This document shows positions 28,608 through 39,676 of a stretch of DNA of 64,000 bases, in pieces. A program made the position numbers and the translations under genes. Positions within the stretch are counted from its first letter, which is position 1. Each line of letters begins with the position of its first letter. Source of the stretch: Enoplosus armatus (Eukaryota > Chordata > Actinopteri > Centrarchiformes > Enoplosidae); NCBI RefSeq assembly GCF_043641665.1, contig NC_092190.1:20759548-20823547 (forward strand), written 5' to 3'. The notes under the pieces are model-generated. The model was not told the DNA's origin. It saw only the letters and a list, made by a program, of their open reading frames with translations, and did not search any database.

Positions 28608-29137
28608 TATAGAAAAGGACAAAAAGAAGAGGGGATGGAGACAATGTTGGCATTTGGGTCGTGCGCGTACCTGCATGCACACGTGTAAGAAATATGAGCG
28701 GGCGTTACAGCATCGTGTACAGTCTCTCTCTCTCTCTCGTGGTAGAGGAGAGTCGTGGGAGAGCTTACATGATTGCCTGCCCACAAGCCTTTATGTGGAG
28801 CTGATCATTTGACAGAGTGCGAGCAGCTCGAGGGCCCTGCCGGAGCCCCGGTGAAAACTTCACACGCCACAGCAACATACACGACAGGTGGAAATAAGGG
28901 GAAATTACATTCACGTAAGCGGTCAAAAAGTCACAACTGGCTAATCCAATCAGCTGCAGCCGCAGCCCCAGTGTCAACAGCACCTTAAACTCTGATGTGA
29001 GACAAAAAAAAACACAAGCTCCATATAATTGAACTGTCATGCACAGTTGAACCCTTGAGAACAACACAGACAACATGCCCTGAAAGTATATGAATTAACA
29101 AACATGGATTTGCAAGTATTGCTTGCATTATTGAGTT

Positions 29138-29946
29138 TTAAAGTGGAACTTCACCGATTTCTACGCATCAAGATCAGTTTACTCGTCGTGAAGAGTCGTA
29201 CTCAGTGAGTGGCACTGTGAGTTGTATAATGTCTCCTGTGGCTCAGGAGGAAATAATAACCCTTGTGATGGAGACAACACATTTCTAACAGAACACCCAC
29301 CTTACAAACTGGGGGTATTGGGTTTGAAAGACATGGACATTTACCGGGGCAGGGAGGCTCGAACAGAAATATGCTATTGACTTACATTACGGGTTGTGTA
29401 GGATCTGGAGTTTGAATCACACTAGGGACTAAAAGTACTTCAGCTGATAGAAGAGAAAATGATGAAAAAATCACTATTGAATAGCTGCAACAGCACATAT
29501 GTTACTATATGATGAATGAAAACCAAGTTGAATTTTGACAAAAACCCTGCGGTATAAATATAATGTAGATGAGTAATTAGTAATTATTATACAAATGTTA
29601 TATATGTACATATCTATATGGGGATGTTCTAGGAATATTTTACAGGGCCTGAACTGATGAAGTAGGTAAACTAGAGCTCCAGACATTTGTTTGTATTCTT
29701 TTTTTTAGTCCCTAATATGGGTCTAGCTCCCAAAACACTGGATCCTACCATACATTTCCCACAGTACAACTGGTCCTTTCAATCCCCACACCTCCTGTTT
29801 GTAACAGTTTTTATTTAAATTTCAAACTTTGGAAAGCTCCCTTGAGAGCTACAAAAGACATTGTCCAACTGTTTTCACTGGCTGATTTTCCTCGTGACCA
29901 GTAAACTGAACTTCATGAGTATAATTGATGGAGTGGCCCTTTAAAT
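29138..29946 (+). repeat. Inverted-repeat element family C, about 0.8 kb
   Basis: The left end (AAAGTGGAACTTCACCGATT ... GATCAGTTTACTCGTC) is an imperfect reverse complement of the right end (GACCAGTAAACTGAACTTCA ... GGAGTGGCCCTTTAA) over about 48 bases. The interior has two further inverted segments around TACAAACTGGGGGTATTGGG and GTAACAGTTTTTATTT. No coding capacity. Confidence 0.7.
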
Positions 29947-31756
29947 AAATGAAATGAGAAACAAATACAGCGTAGTGGCCACTTTTCTTTATATTGATGA
30001 GTGACCAAATGTTTCCCCTCAGGTTTCTGTCAGGAGCTGATCGATCTGGAACTGACATTTTACAGATAGTTTTGTTAAACTACGATGAGATTCATGATAT
30101 CAGTAGGGAGTAATAGAGACAGTCGACACAGCTCATTATTGTTGATATTAATTAGCCACAACTCCACACCACCGTGAAACTATAAGCCAAGTTTTTCAGA
30201 GATAAACGGCCATTATTTTGAGATGCCTTCACTTTATTCTATGCAAAAAAAAAAGCTGTTTTCTGACTTAGTCTTTTTGTTTAAATAGATTGGATTCTGG
30301 AATTGTTAGAGTCTTTGCTGACCTGGTTGCAGCGAGGACTATTTGGTGTTCAAGCTTCACCAGTGGGCTACGCGCCAACGCAGCTTCACACCTTGTAGTC
30401 TTGCCAGTCCTGTGACCTGAAGGTAGAGCGAACCGAACCAAAGCTGTGAATACAGAATGTACATCTCGCCACCTGACTGCAAATGTTCAGCATTCAGAGG
30501 ACATGCCGCCTCACCGCCATGGCTGCCTTCCAACACCTGCAGCTTCAGACACAGCTTCAAAAGGGGAAAAAAAACATTTAAAGCAAAGCAGGACATTTGA
30601 AAGGAGCTTAACATCCTCAGCAAAGGAACTTTTCACTCTTGTAGGCTGCATTGTGTTTTTGGACACAGGCAAAACAGGCGAATGAAGCTGTTGGGATAAT
30701 CTGACCCAACAGCCACGAAATCCATACTGAGAGTTACGGAGGAGGCAAGTCAAATGCTAACTAGATTCAGCAGTGAAAGACAGCGAAGTAAAGTTAACTG
30801 ACTTTGACCTTAAGATAAGAGTCAAACCCAACTTAAGCTTGACAGCGGAAAATCAGGTTAAACCTCTCCACCAGAGTGCTTTCCAATTCATCCAGAGTGT
30901 CACCAGGGATCACAAGAAATAACAAAAGTTTCAGAGGGGAAAATGAAAGCAGCGACACGAGGGAGAAATACATGGTGGCAGCAGCGTTGGTATCTGTGCA
31001 TGTGTGTGTGTTGGGGGAGATTAAAGATATGACATGGGGAAATGATGCCAAGTTCCACCTCTTCGTCTTCTTTTCCAGAGTTGTCCTCATGGGCCCCAGT
31101 GAGTTTAAAAATAGAGCTTTTCTAATGGAGACGAGGGCCAAGGGGAAAGAGAAGAAGAGAGAAAGCGTGCAGAGACTTGAGGAGTCCTCTGTGGTAGGAG
31201 AATGCAATTTGAGATTGGCCAGATTGCTTTTTTTTTTCTTTCTTTTGGTTCCTTCTCCCCCTCGGCCGCTCATGAGGCGTGATATGCACCGGCGGGGTCC
31301 CTAAGCCGCCATAAGCCTGACGCCAGTACCCACACGGCCACCAAGGAGTCGTCGCTCTCACAGCGTGAGAAAATCAGCGCCGATAAAATAAAAGAGGGAC
31401 TCCAAAGAGATCAGCGGGGATATTGGGAGTGATAGGTGAGAGTCAGGCAAGGAGGAGAAGAGGGTGGAGGAAAAGGAGGAGGAGTGGAAGGATGAAGGAG
31501 ATAGCTGCGGTGGGATTACGGCGGGATATGGCAGAATGTAAATGCACTTGAGTTGTCCCGGGCTGATTTCTCACGGTCACACTGCATTGTAAGAGGTGCA
31601 TTGTTACGGGCCTTTGTTACAGGTTTGTCCTCCCGCTGAATGAACCAGTTGGTGTTTCAGACAAATATAGACACAGACAGGAGGTGTTGTTACAAACCTG
31701 TCTTGGATGAAACAGGCATTGAGCGCTTTCTTCTGTCTCTTTCTGTCACCTTTCAG

Positions 31757-31853
31757 GAGGAGAGGGCTCGGCCGAGGCAGGCCAGAAGGAAACGTCCACA
31801 TGCGATATTTGCCAGTTTGGGGCTGAGTGCGATGTGGACGCCGAGGATGTTTG
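31757..31853 (+). CDS. tmeff2: tmeff2 exon: linker and N-terminal hairpin of follistatin module 2
   Basis: The acceptor is CACCTTTCAG and the donor is GTGAGT. The exon starts with two bases completing a Gly codon from the microexon and ends with TG of a Trp codon finished by the next exon. It encodes GEGSAEAGQKETSTCDICQ and then FGAECDVDAEDV-W. Human TMEFF2 has VHEGSGETSQKETSTCDICQ and FGAECDEDAEDVW here. The cysteines (25, 28 and 34 of the window fragment) form the EGF-like hairpin that opens a follistatin domain. The linker is acidic and Gly/Ser-rich. Confidence 0.95.
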
Positions 31854-33589
31854 GTGAGTTTGCACACACCCACAAAATGCTCGAAACTGCCATTTCTTGT
31901 CAAAGCCATGCGACACCAGTTGACCTACACAGCAAGACTCAAGTCATCTTGACATAATTCCTATCAAAAAACACCCCCTGTGTTTGTTATTTGCAACATT
32001 TTAGTAAGTTTGAACACTAAGATGAGAAGTCTTCTTTATACTGCACACCCCCACCACTGAACACCCACTGAGGTTTAGTGCATGGTTGACCATTTCATTT
32101 AACCTCAATTACTAGAGCAGGGCACAGAGAGAAAGGAGATTTTCGCTTATTCTGGAAATCCAATTACATCCTTACAGGACTTGGCAATGTCAGGCCAAAA
32201 ATGACTTTGGCTCACACAAGGAAAACTAGTTCAGTGAAGGAACAACGTTTGTCAGAGATTTAACCATTTATTGCAGATGAGACGGGTGCAGGTAATGTGT
32301 TATCAGCTCCCCCTCTCACGCATTAGCAGGGAAGCAGCTCAAAACATCCTCAGGGGTACATAATAAACATGCGAGTGCAGAGCCCAATTAGATGAAGGCT
32401 CGACTGGCGAGTTGTTTCCCGCACCAGACAGTAGCATCAGGGTATTTGCTTTCTACAGCATGATTGAAGCGTAAATGAAGCAACATTACTGATTTGGTGT
32501 GGAACAAGGATCTGCTGCTATCAGCAAAAGGAAGGCAGTGCTTACACAAAATCCCAGACGTACTGCTAGAAATTAGAAGTGCCCTGAGAGTATGACTCTA
32601 TCAAACCGCTTGATGTAATGGAAAGATAATGTACCCTGGTGTGCAATAACCGTAATGCCAAGGAACAGTTTCATGATGCATTCTGAGCCTTGTTGCAAAT
32701 ACCAAACAGCTGGAGTCCACTCCTGCTGATGCCACCCACTTTCACAAATGCAACTTAATATTCTACTAAAACACAGAAATTGGATTTATTGGCAATTTCT
32801 TAGTCCCCGCAGGTGGAATTCATAAGGCTACAACAACACAATGTACTGTGGATGATGTGTGCACACCAAACTAAAAAACATAAAAGAAAATGGAGCCTCT
32901 AGTGCGTATGCAACATAACTGGAACAAGTCAATAATGTGTCTCGTTAAAAAAGCAGTTGACATAAACAGACATATGAATATTTCAGTGTCCCTTCTTGTA
33001 AAACGGAAACTACAAGTGCTCCTTAATCTTTCAAAAGCCCCAAGGTGTTTTGATAGGACTTATTCTGGTGAATAATCAGACAGGTAATTGCAAACCAACA
33101 GCAGGTAATTTTCATCAAACAGCAGCCAACCACTGGCGTAGCGAAGGATCATTTTGATTAAAATGACAGGTTATTCTAATCAGGCGGCAGCTGATTTTAA
33201 TCTGACAAACCATCAGTTAATCAAACAATGAGTGGAGGGAGATGACTGTAATCAAAGGCCAGGTGACGGTAAAGTGATGGGTTTGTAATAATGCGTTATT
33301 CTTATTTTCATGCAAACAATACAGAGTGATAAATAAATGCTGTTCTGTAAGTCGTGAGCCACTGTTGGAAGTGACACTTAAGGATATGTGGTAACTTGAT
33401 AATCAGACTGAAGTGCCATTTTGTTTTCTCTCCATTATTCTGTGTTTTCATTTCGCCCTAACCAATCAGTAGTGAGTGGTTTATCCATCCGGCCAATGTT
33501 ATATTCAACCGCCACAGAAGCTTCGTTAGAGGTTGCCAAGAGCAGTTAACTAGCGTTGGTCCGAGAAGTATTCAGTTTTGAGGGACTTG

Positions 33590-34022
33590 TTCAACTTCAA
33601 GGGAAATATGCTTATGCACTTTCTTAGTTAGATGAGAAGATCAATGCCACTCTCACATCTGTAAGGTAAATATGAAGCTACAGCGAGGAGAAGGTTAGCT
33701 TAGCTTAGCATAAAGACTGGAAACAGTCCGTCAGATAACAGTCCCACTAAAACCACAACTTGTCATGTTAAACACCATGTTAAACAGTTATTGTACGAAT
33801 TAAAGAAACATGTTAATTAGTGAGCTTTAGAGGAGCTCGTAGGCGGGCCTTGTTAGCTTTTGGGCGGAGCCAGGCCAGCTGTTTCCTGCCGTGTCTTAAC
33901 CAACTGCTGCCTGTAGCTTCATATTTAACGGACAGATATGAGAGTAGTTTTGATCCTCTCATCTGAATCTCAGCAAGAAAGTGAATAGATGTGTTTGGAA
34001 AAAAATTCTAACTATTCCTTGT
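33590..34022 (+). repeat. Long-inverted-repeat element family B, full-length copy
   Basis: The left 95 bases (ATATGCTTATGCACTTTCTT ... TAAATATGAAGCTACAG) are an imperfect reverse complement of the right end (CTGTAGCTTCATATTTAACG ... AAGAAAGTGAATAGATGTG). The middle has TTAGCTTAGCTTAGCATAAA. It ends near CTAACTATTCCTT. No transposase frame: a MITE-type non-autonomous element. Confidence 0.8.
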
Positions 34023-34073
34023 TGCTGTTTCTGTCAGGATCAGACTGTACGGTCACTGTGTCAGATTGTACAG

Positions 34074-34112
34074 TTTCCCCCCGGGGATCAATAAAGTATT
34101 TCTGATTCTGAG
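34074..34112 (+). repeat. LINE-type 3' tail (L2/Maui-like)
   Basis: TTCCCCCCGGGGATCAATAA, then AGTATTTCTGATTCTGA. This is the familiar 3' terminus of L2-type fish LINEs, lying right after the family B copy. Only the tail is present. Confidence 0.65.
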
Positions 34113-35183
34113 ATCAGGCGATCATGGAGTCACTAATTTTTGCTGTAACTTGGCCAACAGACATGACTACAAGTTAGATTCCAACCAATTATGCTGTCTT
34201 TCAATGACTTGTAGCGATTCAGTGGTCTGGAACCATGCAAGACTCAAACGACTATAAAAGTGAATGAATGCACTACTTTTCAAAGTGTAATGTCGAGACA
34301 CTTGTAACTGCTGGTGGCATCATGTTGCCTTGGTGAAAAATAATCCATCAGAGTGGATTGGATTGGATGTTTTTGTTTCATTTTTTTTTATACCTGCTTA
34401 TTATTCTTAAACAGTTTGACAGCATAAAGGAATGCATGCCTATTATAATGAAGGGTTATTTTCATAATGTGCTTCGAAATGATGCTCTGACTTTCATTGA
34501 GCATGAAGTCAGGGGAAAATTGCTATTTTATTCTTTATCATGATTTATGACTCACCATCTGGATTCAGATAAGAAAAATGTGCTCAGTGATGTGGCCGAA
34601 ACACTGTATGTTGGCTGAGCTATAGTGCGTTTGACCCCGCTGTGGCAAAGAGCCTTGCTATCCTTGCACCACCCCCCTGTACCTCTCTGTACTCTGGAGG
34701 CAGGCTGCAGGAAAAAAAGACTAATTTGGGATTGATCTTTAGGATCAATAGAGTGTCACGAAAAGCCATTTAGATCCATTTGTGGTGTAAAACTGTAATT
34801 ACCCACAAAAACCCATGCTTTCAAACCCATCAATAGCACCCGTCGGTGTTGATAGAATTAAAGTAGAGGAGGAGCAGATAGCAAGCTAGTCATAGAGAGG
34901 GGCTGCAGGGACACTTGCTGTGTGAACGCTGGGTTTAGACCTCTTGAGAAAGGAGCTGGAGGCTTTTCAAAGCTGGCACTTGTGTCCTTATTGAGGCCCA
35001 TTCTGTGGAGAGCAAAAGGGAATTTCCATGAAAAGCCAGACAAGTCACAGGCCAACAGGCAAGGTGGGAGACTGCCTTTATTTTCCATGCACACACACAT
35101 ATACACACAACATCCACTGGCAGCCCTCCACGCATTACTGACATGGACAGATGATGAGACAATGGTATAGACATGTAAAAGCC

Positions 35184-35703
35184 TGCATCTCTTTGTCATT
35201 GTTTTGTGACTTTGTAGTCATTTTGTGACTCTTTATAGTTGTTTTGTATCTCTTGGTGGAGGTTGTGCTTCTCTTTGTGGTTGTTTTGCGTCTTTTTGTA
35301 GTAGTTTTGTGTCTCTTCGTGGTGGTTTTGCATCCCTTTGTAGTCTTTTTGCATCCCTTTGTAGTCATTTTGTATCTCTTTGCATTTGTTTTGCTTCTTT
35401 TTGTAGTCCTTTTACGTCTCTTTGTGGTCTTTTGCATCTCTTTGTAGTCTTTTTGCATTTCTATGTATTTGTTTTGCGTCTTTTTGTAGTCCTTTTGCGT
35501 CTCTTTGTAGTCTTGTCGCCTCTATAATTGTTTTGCGTCTTTTTGTAGTCATGTTGCGTCTCTTTGTAGTCGTTTTGTGTCTCTTTGTAGTCATTTTGCA
35601 CCTCTTTGTAGCCATTTTGTGCATCTTTTTGTAGTCGTTTTGTGTCTGTTCGTGGTGGTTTTGCATCCCTTTGTAGTCTTTTACATCTCTTTATAGTTGT
35701 TTC
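35184..35703 (+). repeat. 21-bp minisatellite, about 24 diverged units
   Basis: The unit is about TCTCTTTGTAGTCGTTTTGCG (21 bases at most). Because the unit is seven codons, long frames stay open on both strands (K-T-T-T-K-R-x on the minus strand, F-V-V-L-x-L on the plus). Units vary at several positions and some have small indels. Not coding in my judgement. Confidence 0.92.
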
Positions 35704-35809
35704 ATTGACTTTCCAACAGAAATGTTAACCGTCACTTCAAACAGAGGCTGTTATCTATCCATTATTACTGAACTCACAATGTTTAGTACCACAAAGTACA
35801 GCAACATTA

Positions 35810-35813
<4 letters not shown>

Positions 35814-35870
<57 letters not shown>

Positions 35871-35875
35871 GCATG
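35814..35875 (+). repeat. (GT)n microsatellite
   Basis: More than 25 GT units with two late interruptions (GCGTGTGCATGTG). Confidence 0.95.
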
Positions 35876-36181
35876 TGTATTCTTAAGTTTTTTCTGCCTC
35901 TAATCAGTTGTATACATATAAATATCCTCTCTTCTCTCTTTCTCCCTTTTCCTCTCTGTTTCAACATTGCTGATTTGTTATCTGTCAGTATGTGTGTCTC
36001 TCTCTCTCCTCCTCTCTCTCCCTGTCTGTCTGCCCGCCTCTCTCACTCATTTTCTCAAAGGATTACAGTGAAATTCGAGGCTAAGGATTATGAAAATCAA
36101 TGCAATGTTCAGTTGCAATAAGGTTTGCTGCTAAGGATTTGTACACATCATGAGGCAGTCAGTGGATATGTTGGCTTCAGC

Positions 36182-36186
<5 letters not shown>

Positions 36187-36221
<35 letters not shown>

Positions 36222-36222
36222 A
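36187..36222 (+). repeat. Compound (GT)n(GA)n microsatellite
   Basis: About eleven GT units followed by about seven GA units. Confidence 0.93.
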
Positions 36223-36399
36223 TGTGTGTGTCTTACAGTGTGTGCGTGAGTGTTTACATGTGTGTAAAGTGGCCTTTTCAGTTGAGAGCCAGCAGACAGT
36301 CTGGGGGCGGGGGTGGGGGATTTTGATGGGAGGGAAATAATTGCAGGGAACCAATCAATACGACACATCCTGCTAAGAAAGTATCCTCACGCACACATG

Positions 36400-36400
<1 letters not shown>

Positions 36401-36433
<33 letters not shown>
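36401..36433 (+). repeat. (CA)n microsatellite
   Basis: About 16 CA units, opposite in sense to the (GT)n array 200 bases upstream. Confidence 0.95.
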
Positions 36434-36435
<2 letters not shown>

Positions 36436-37981
36436 GGGTATGTACAGTGCACACATTCACACACACCGCTAACTTTCATTTAACACTTCTCGGCCCCTTT
36501 GTACCTCTCAGCAGAATGTGTGAAGCTGTGATTTGGTGTGTGTGAGAGGAAAGGGGGAAAACAAGGTTTATCACAAAGCGATTGCTGTCTCGTGCATGTA
36601 TATGACTGTTTGTGCACGCCTGTCTGTGGGTGTCTGAGTGTGCGTGTGAGTAGTAGGATGTGTTGACGCACTGCAGTCTAGTGGTATAATGCCTATTGTG
36701 GAGAAAGTGAGAGGCCTCATTAAAAATGTATGGAGCCCCGACATCAGCCACCGACCAACCGCGGCCTCTCTGAAGGGGGGGGGGCGGGGGGGGTATACTG
36801 TGCATTCATACATGTACATGTGTGCAGTGTTAAGCCTATACTTTTTAAAGTGGTGGATGTGTGGAAAATTTTCTTTTAGCTCAGAAGCTCTCAAGATTTT
36901 GATTTGATTCTTAGTTCCTCACGATTCTTTCATGCTGAGACTATTCTCATTTAGATGCTTTTTACGATAACGCAGACACTTTAATTGTAAGCCTGATCTT
37001 GTCTTGAGGGTGGCTGTTGCAAAATTAGAGTCTGCTTTATCATCTTTAAAGGTTAACCCAAACTACAGATATTTTTCCTCATTTGCCTCTGGTGATATGT
37101 AGCTATGCAGATAATTTTAGCTTTAACTGATGGGGTCTTTAAGAAATCTGCTTGCACTTTAATACAACGGGAGTAGGGGCGTGTATCTATCCCTCTTAGA
37201 GGACTTGACACTTTCCACACACAAAGTCCATGATCTGACACAAAAAATTATAGTAGGTAAATTTGCAACAATGCACTGTGATTAAAAGCCAATACAATTA
37301 CAAATTAGGTGCGATTTGGCAGATTTGATATTTTTACTTTTTCAACAGAGATATATAATTACTAAAGGAGACTATTATTCGCCACCGGTACATGTCATGA
37401 TACCGCTGTGTATTATTCAAAGTGATAATTCAATGTAAAGACTTCAGGCAGTGTTGTACACGGTAGAGTCTGACACTTTTTTCAGTTTAGACGGTTTTTT
37501 TCTCCCTAGCTTGCAAGAGCAGCAAAACATCTTTTCACAGACAACATGCTCACTATGGATAAAACGGAGTGGCAAATTCTCCACTTCCAATGGAAACTGT
37601 TGACAGCGAGGTCTTGAGGTCAAATAAAACCCAAACTATCTGCATGGTTAGAGATCGTCTCGAGGTAGAAAATATTATGTTCTTTGAAATGTATTTTTCA
37701 AGTCATGGGGCGTAGTGTAACCCTCTGCAGTGGCAGGTCATTCGTGGCGGCGTCGGCTCACCTTCAGTGTCGTGGGGTTTCGGATTCTGCACGCCTTTAT
37801 GCAACTGTGTCTTCTCTGATGCATAACGAAGCCTTTCTTCACATCATTCTTACTTTGCTGATCCATCATTACAGCAGTAGCTGAGCACTGCCACGCTTTG
37901 CTGCACGGCGTTTCAATCAGCATCAATGTCAGCAGTAAGATTCATCATGGCTGATTGTGAAGGTGTCTGCGTGTGTCTCTC

Positions 37982-37985
<4 letters not shown>

Positions 37986-38021
<36 letters not shown>
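37986..38021 (+). repeat. (GT)n microsatellite
   Basis: About 18 uninterrupted GT units. Confidence 0.95.
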
Positions 38022-38023
<2 letters not shown>

Positions 38024-39527
38024 CACACGTTTATGTGTTGGCGGGCGCCCACGTGGGCGTGTATGCAAATGCAGCTGTAAGACAGCTGAATGCCTGTGCT
38101 TTACTGAGAGCTTGGCACCAGGGGAAAATGAAAAGACCGGGAGAATAATGACAGATTTATAATTACAGAATCTAGCGTTGAGCGCTACTCAGCAGCAACT
38201 GTCTGGGGAAGGCAATCTGAGTGTAATTTCTGCTGATCAGGCCTGCCACACACTCAAGGGTCACACTACACGTATACCAAAATACACACACACGCACACA
38301 GGTGTGTGTGTGCGCTCACTCCCTCCCTCTGTCATTTGTGCAGATGAGCCCACACACACGCAGAGACACACAAACACAGAATGTCTCACACTTAAATTCC
38401 ACCCGAAAATTGTGGTGCGACTGCAAATTGCCCGGTTAATTTGCGAGAGCTAAAAGCATCGAGTTCGCGCCTGATTCTCTGAGAGATGAATACATTGCAG
38501 TCTGCCACAAAAAATCCACCAGAAATATCAGCTTTCTGGAGGGAAGCAACTGATTCAATATGCAGAGTAGACAAAACAGGACTAATTTTAAAGCATATGG
38601 ATGTAAGCAGCAATTGACAAAGACAAAAACTGAAAAACCTTGAACTTGCACTTAAAGTAATCGTCTGTTGTAAGCAGTAAATTCATTAATCTTAAACTAA
38701 TCAGTGATTATAACTTGCAACAGAGAATATCCATTTGAAGGTAATGAACGCCAGGCTTTAGCTCTCAGCTGCGACAGCGACGCACCAGACGTGACTGTGG
38801 CCTGGAAGCCAGTGTTGTCCTCGTCGTCATCGAGATCATTTTTTGAATTTCTCAGCCGAGCGGCTTCCATTGAAGGACGCTATAAAGACACGGTGTAATA
38901 CCAGAAACAAACTGCAATCTTCAGTGACTTCTTGTCGCCAAGCTGCTTCAGCGTGCTCTATGATAGCATTAGCTTAGAAGTTATTATTTTCTATTTAAGC
39001 TGTTTTGAATGTTATCGAAAATAAATTATGTATCTGAAAGCTCGAGAATGGTGGCTGTTTTTTTTTTGTCTGCTACAATTCCCTCTGCAACACTAAAATG
39101 TACAGCTTTGTTATCTGCAATTCTTTCATTATTAATAGCTTCCTGCCATTGTAACGGTACATCGTTTGTCAATCAAGCCTTCTGTGCAGCCTGTCTCCTT
39201 TTTAGCAAAGTTAAATCCATTTCCTATTGTGTCAGACTGAATGTGCCAAAACCCAGTCTGAACAGGATTACTATGCATGGTCCAACATCCTGACTGAGTG
39301 CAAGCTGCACTGTGTTTTTTTCCTTTTTTTTTTCTGTCTCATTTTTAATCCCTGAACGAATTTCAGTTCGTGTCCCTCGCAGTCAAACACATACATAAGT
39401 CTGTCCGGAATAAAGATGCACTCATTTTCATTAATATTTCAGATCTTGTTTGTTTTAGATCTTGACATAGATGGTGAATAAAACACCGGGACATTTACTA
39501 CTCTTAACATTACTTCTTGCTCCGCAG

Positions 39528-39676
39528 GTGTGTTTGCAACATCGACTGCTCCCACATCAGCTTCAACCCGGTGTGTGCCTCAGACGGTCATTCCTATGAC
39601 AACCCCTGCCAGGTGAAGGAGGCGTCCTGTCAGAAGCAGGAGCGCATCGAGGTCAAGTACCTGGGCCACTGCCAAG
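39528..39676 (+). CDS. tmeff2: tmeff2 exon: Kazal part of follistatin module 2
   Basis: The acceptor is TTGCTCCGCAG and the donor is GTCAGA. The first base completes the Trp codon and the last base starts a Gly codon. The exon encodes CVCNIDCSHISFNPVCASDG and runs on through SYDNPCQVKEASCQKQERIEV to YLGHCQ. With the previous exon it gives ten cysteines (25, 28, 34, 43, 45, 49, 58, 69, 76 and 90 of the fragment), the full complement of a follistatin domain with a C-terminal Kazal fold. In TMEFF2 the follistatin modules are implicated in binding growth factors such as PDGF-AA and TGF-beta family ligands. CASDG and EASCQKQE are nearly identical to human TMEFF2. Confidence 0.97.

Larger units (their letters stand above)
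7266..31756 (+). other. tmeff2: tmeff2 24.5-kb intron
   Basis: This is the largest intron in the window. No exon or RNA gene was recognised. It carries dispersed repeats (7865-8075, 11347-12270, 19003-19085, 20815-20905, 22240-22446, 23600-23760, 29138-29946), microsatellites (13.7, 15.4, 15.9, 16.8 and 28.6 kb) and long unique AT-rich stretches. Stretches such as 13,080-13,340, 22,870-23,260 and 25,930-26,225 are rich in TAAT, ATTA and CAATTA words and are possible conserved noncoding elements, but that is inference only. Confidence 0.85.
31854..39527 (+). other. tmeff2: tmeff2 7.7-kb intron
   Basis: No gene was seen. The intron contains a long-inverted-repeat element (33590-34022), a LINE-type 3' tail (34074-34112), a 21-bp minisatellite (35184-35703), several (GT)n/(CA)n arrays at 35.8, 36.2, 36.4 and 38.0 kb, a G-run at 36775-36793 and a small CA/GT hairpin at 38285-38315. 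Open frames across 35.2-36.9 kb are all products of these simple repeats. Confidence 0.85.

Noticed and set aside
30833..31304. Overlapping frames of 142-146 residues on both strands
   Set aside because: Purine/pyrimidine-skewed sequence with no domain, no splice support and no repeat of known proteins; treated as chance.
35135..35666. Lys/Thr/Arg repeat frames; also considered as a CRISPR-like array
   Set aside because: Head-to-tail 21-bp minisatellite without unique spacers, inside a vertebrate intron.
37050..37200. Possible further dispersed repeat starting AAAGGTTAACCCAAACTACA
   Set aside because: It resembles a common fish repeat opening, but divergence is high and I could not find a second copy or inverted end in the window.
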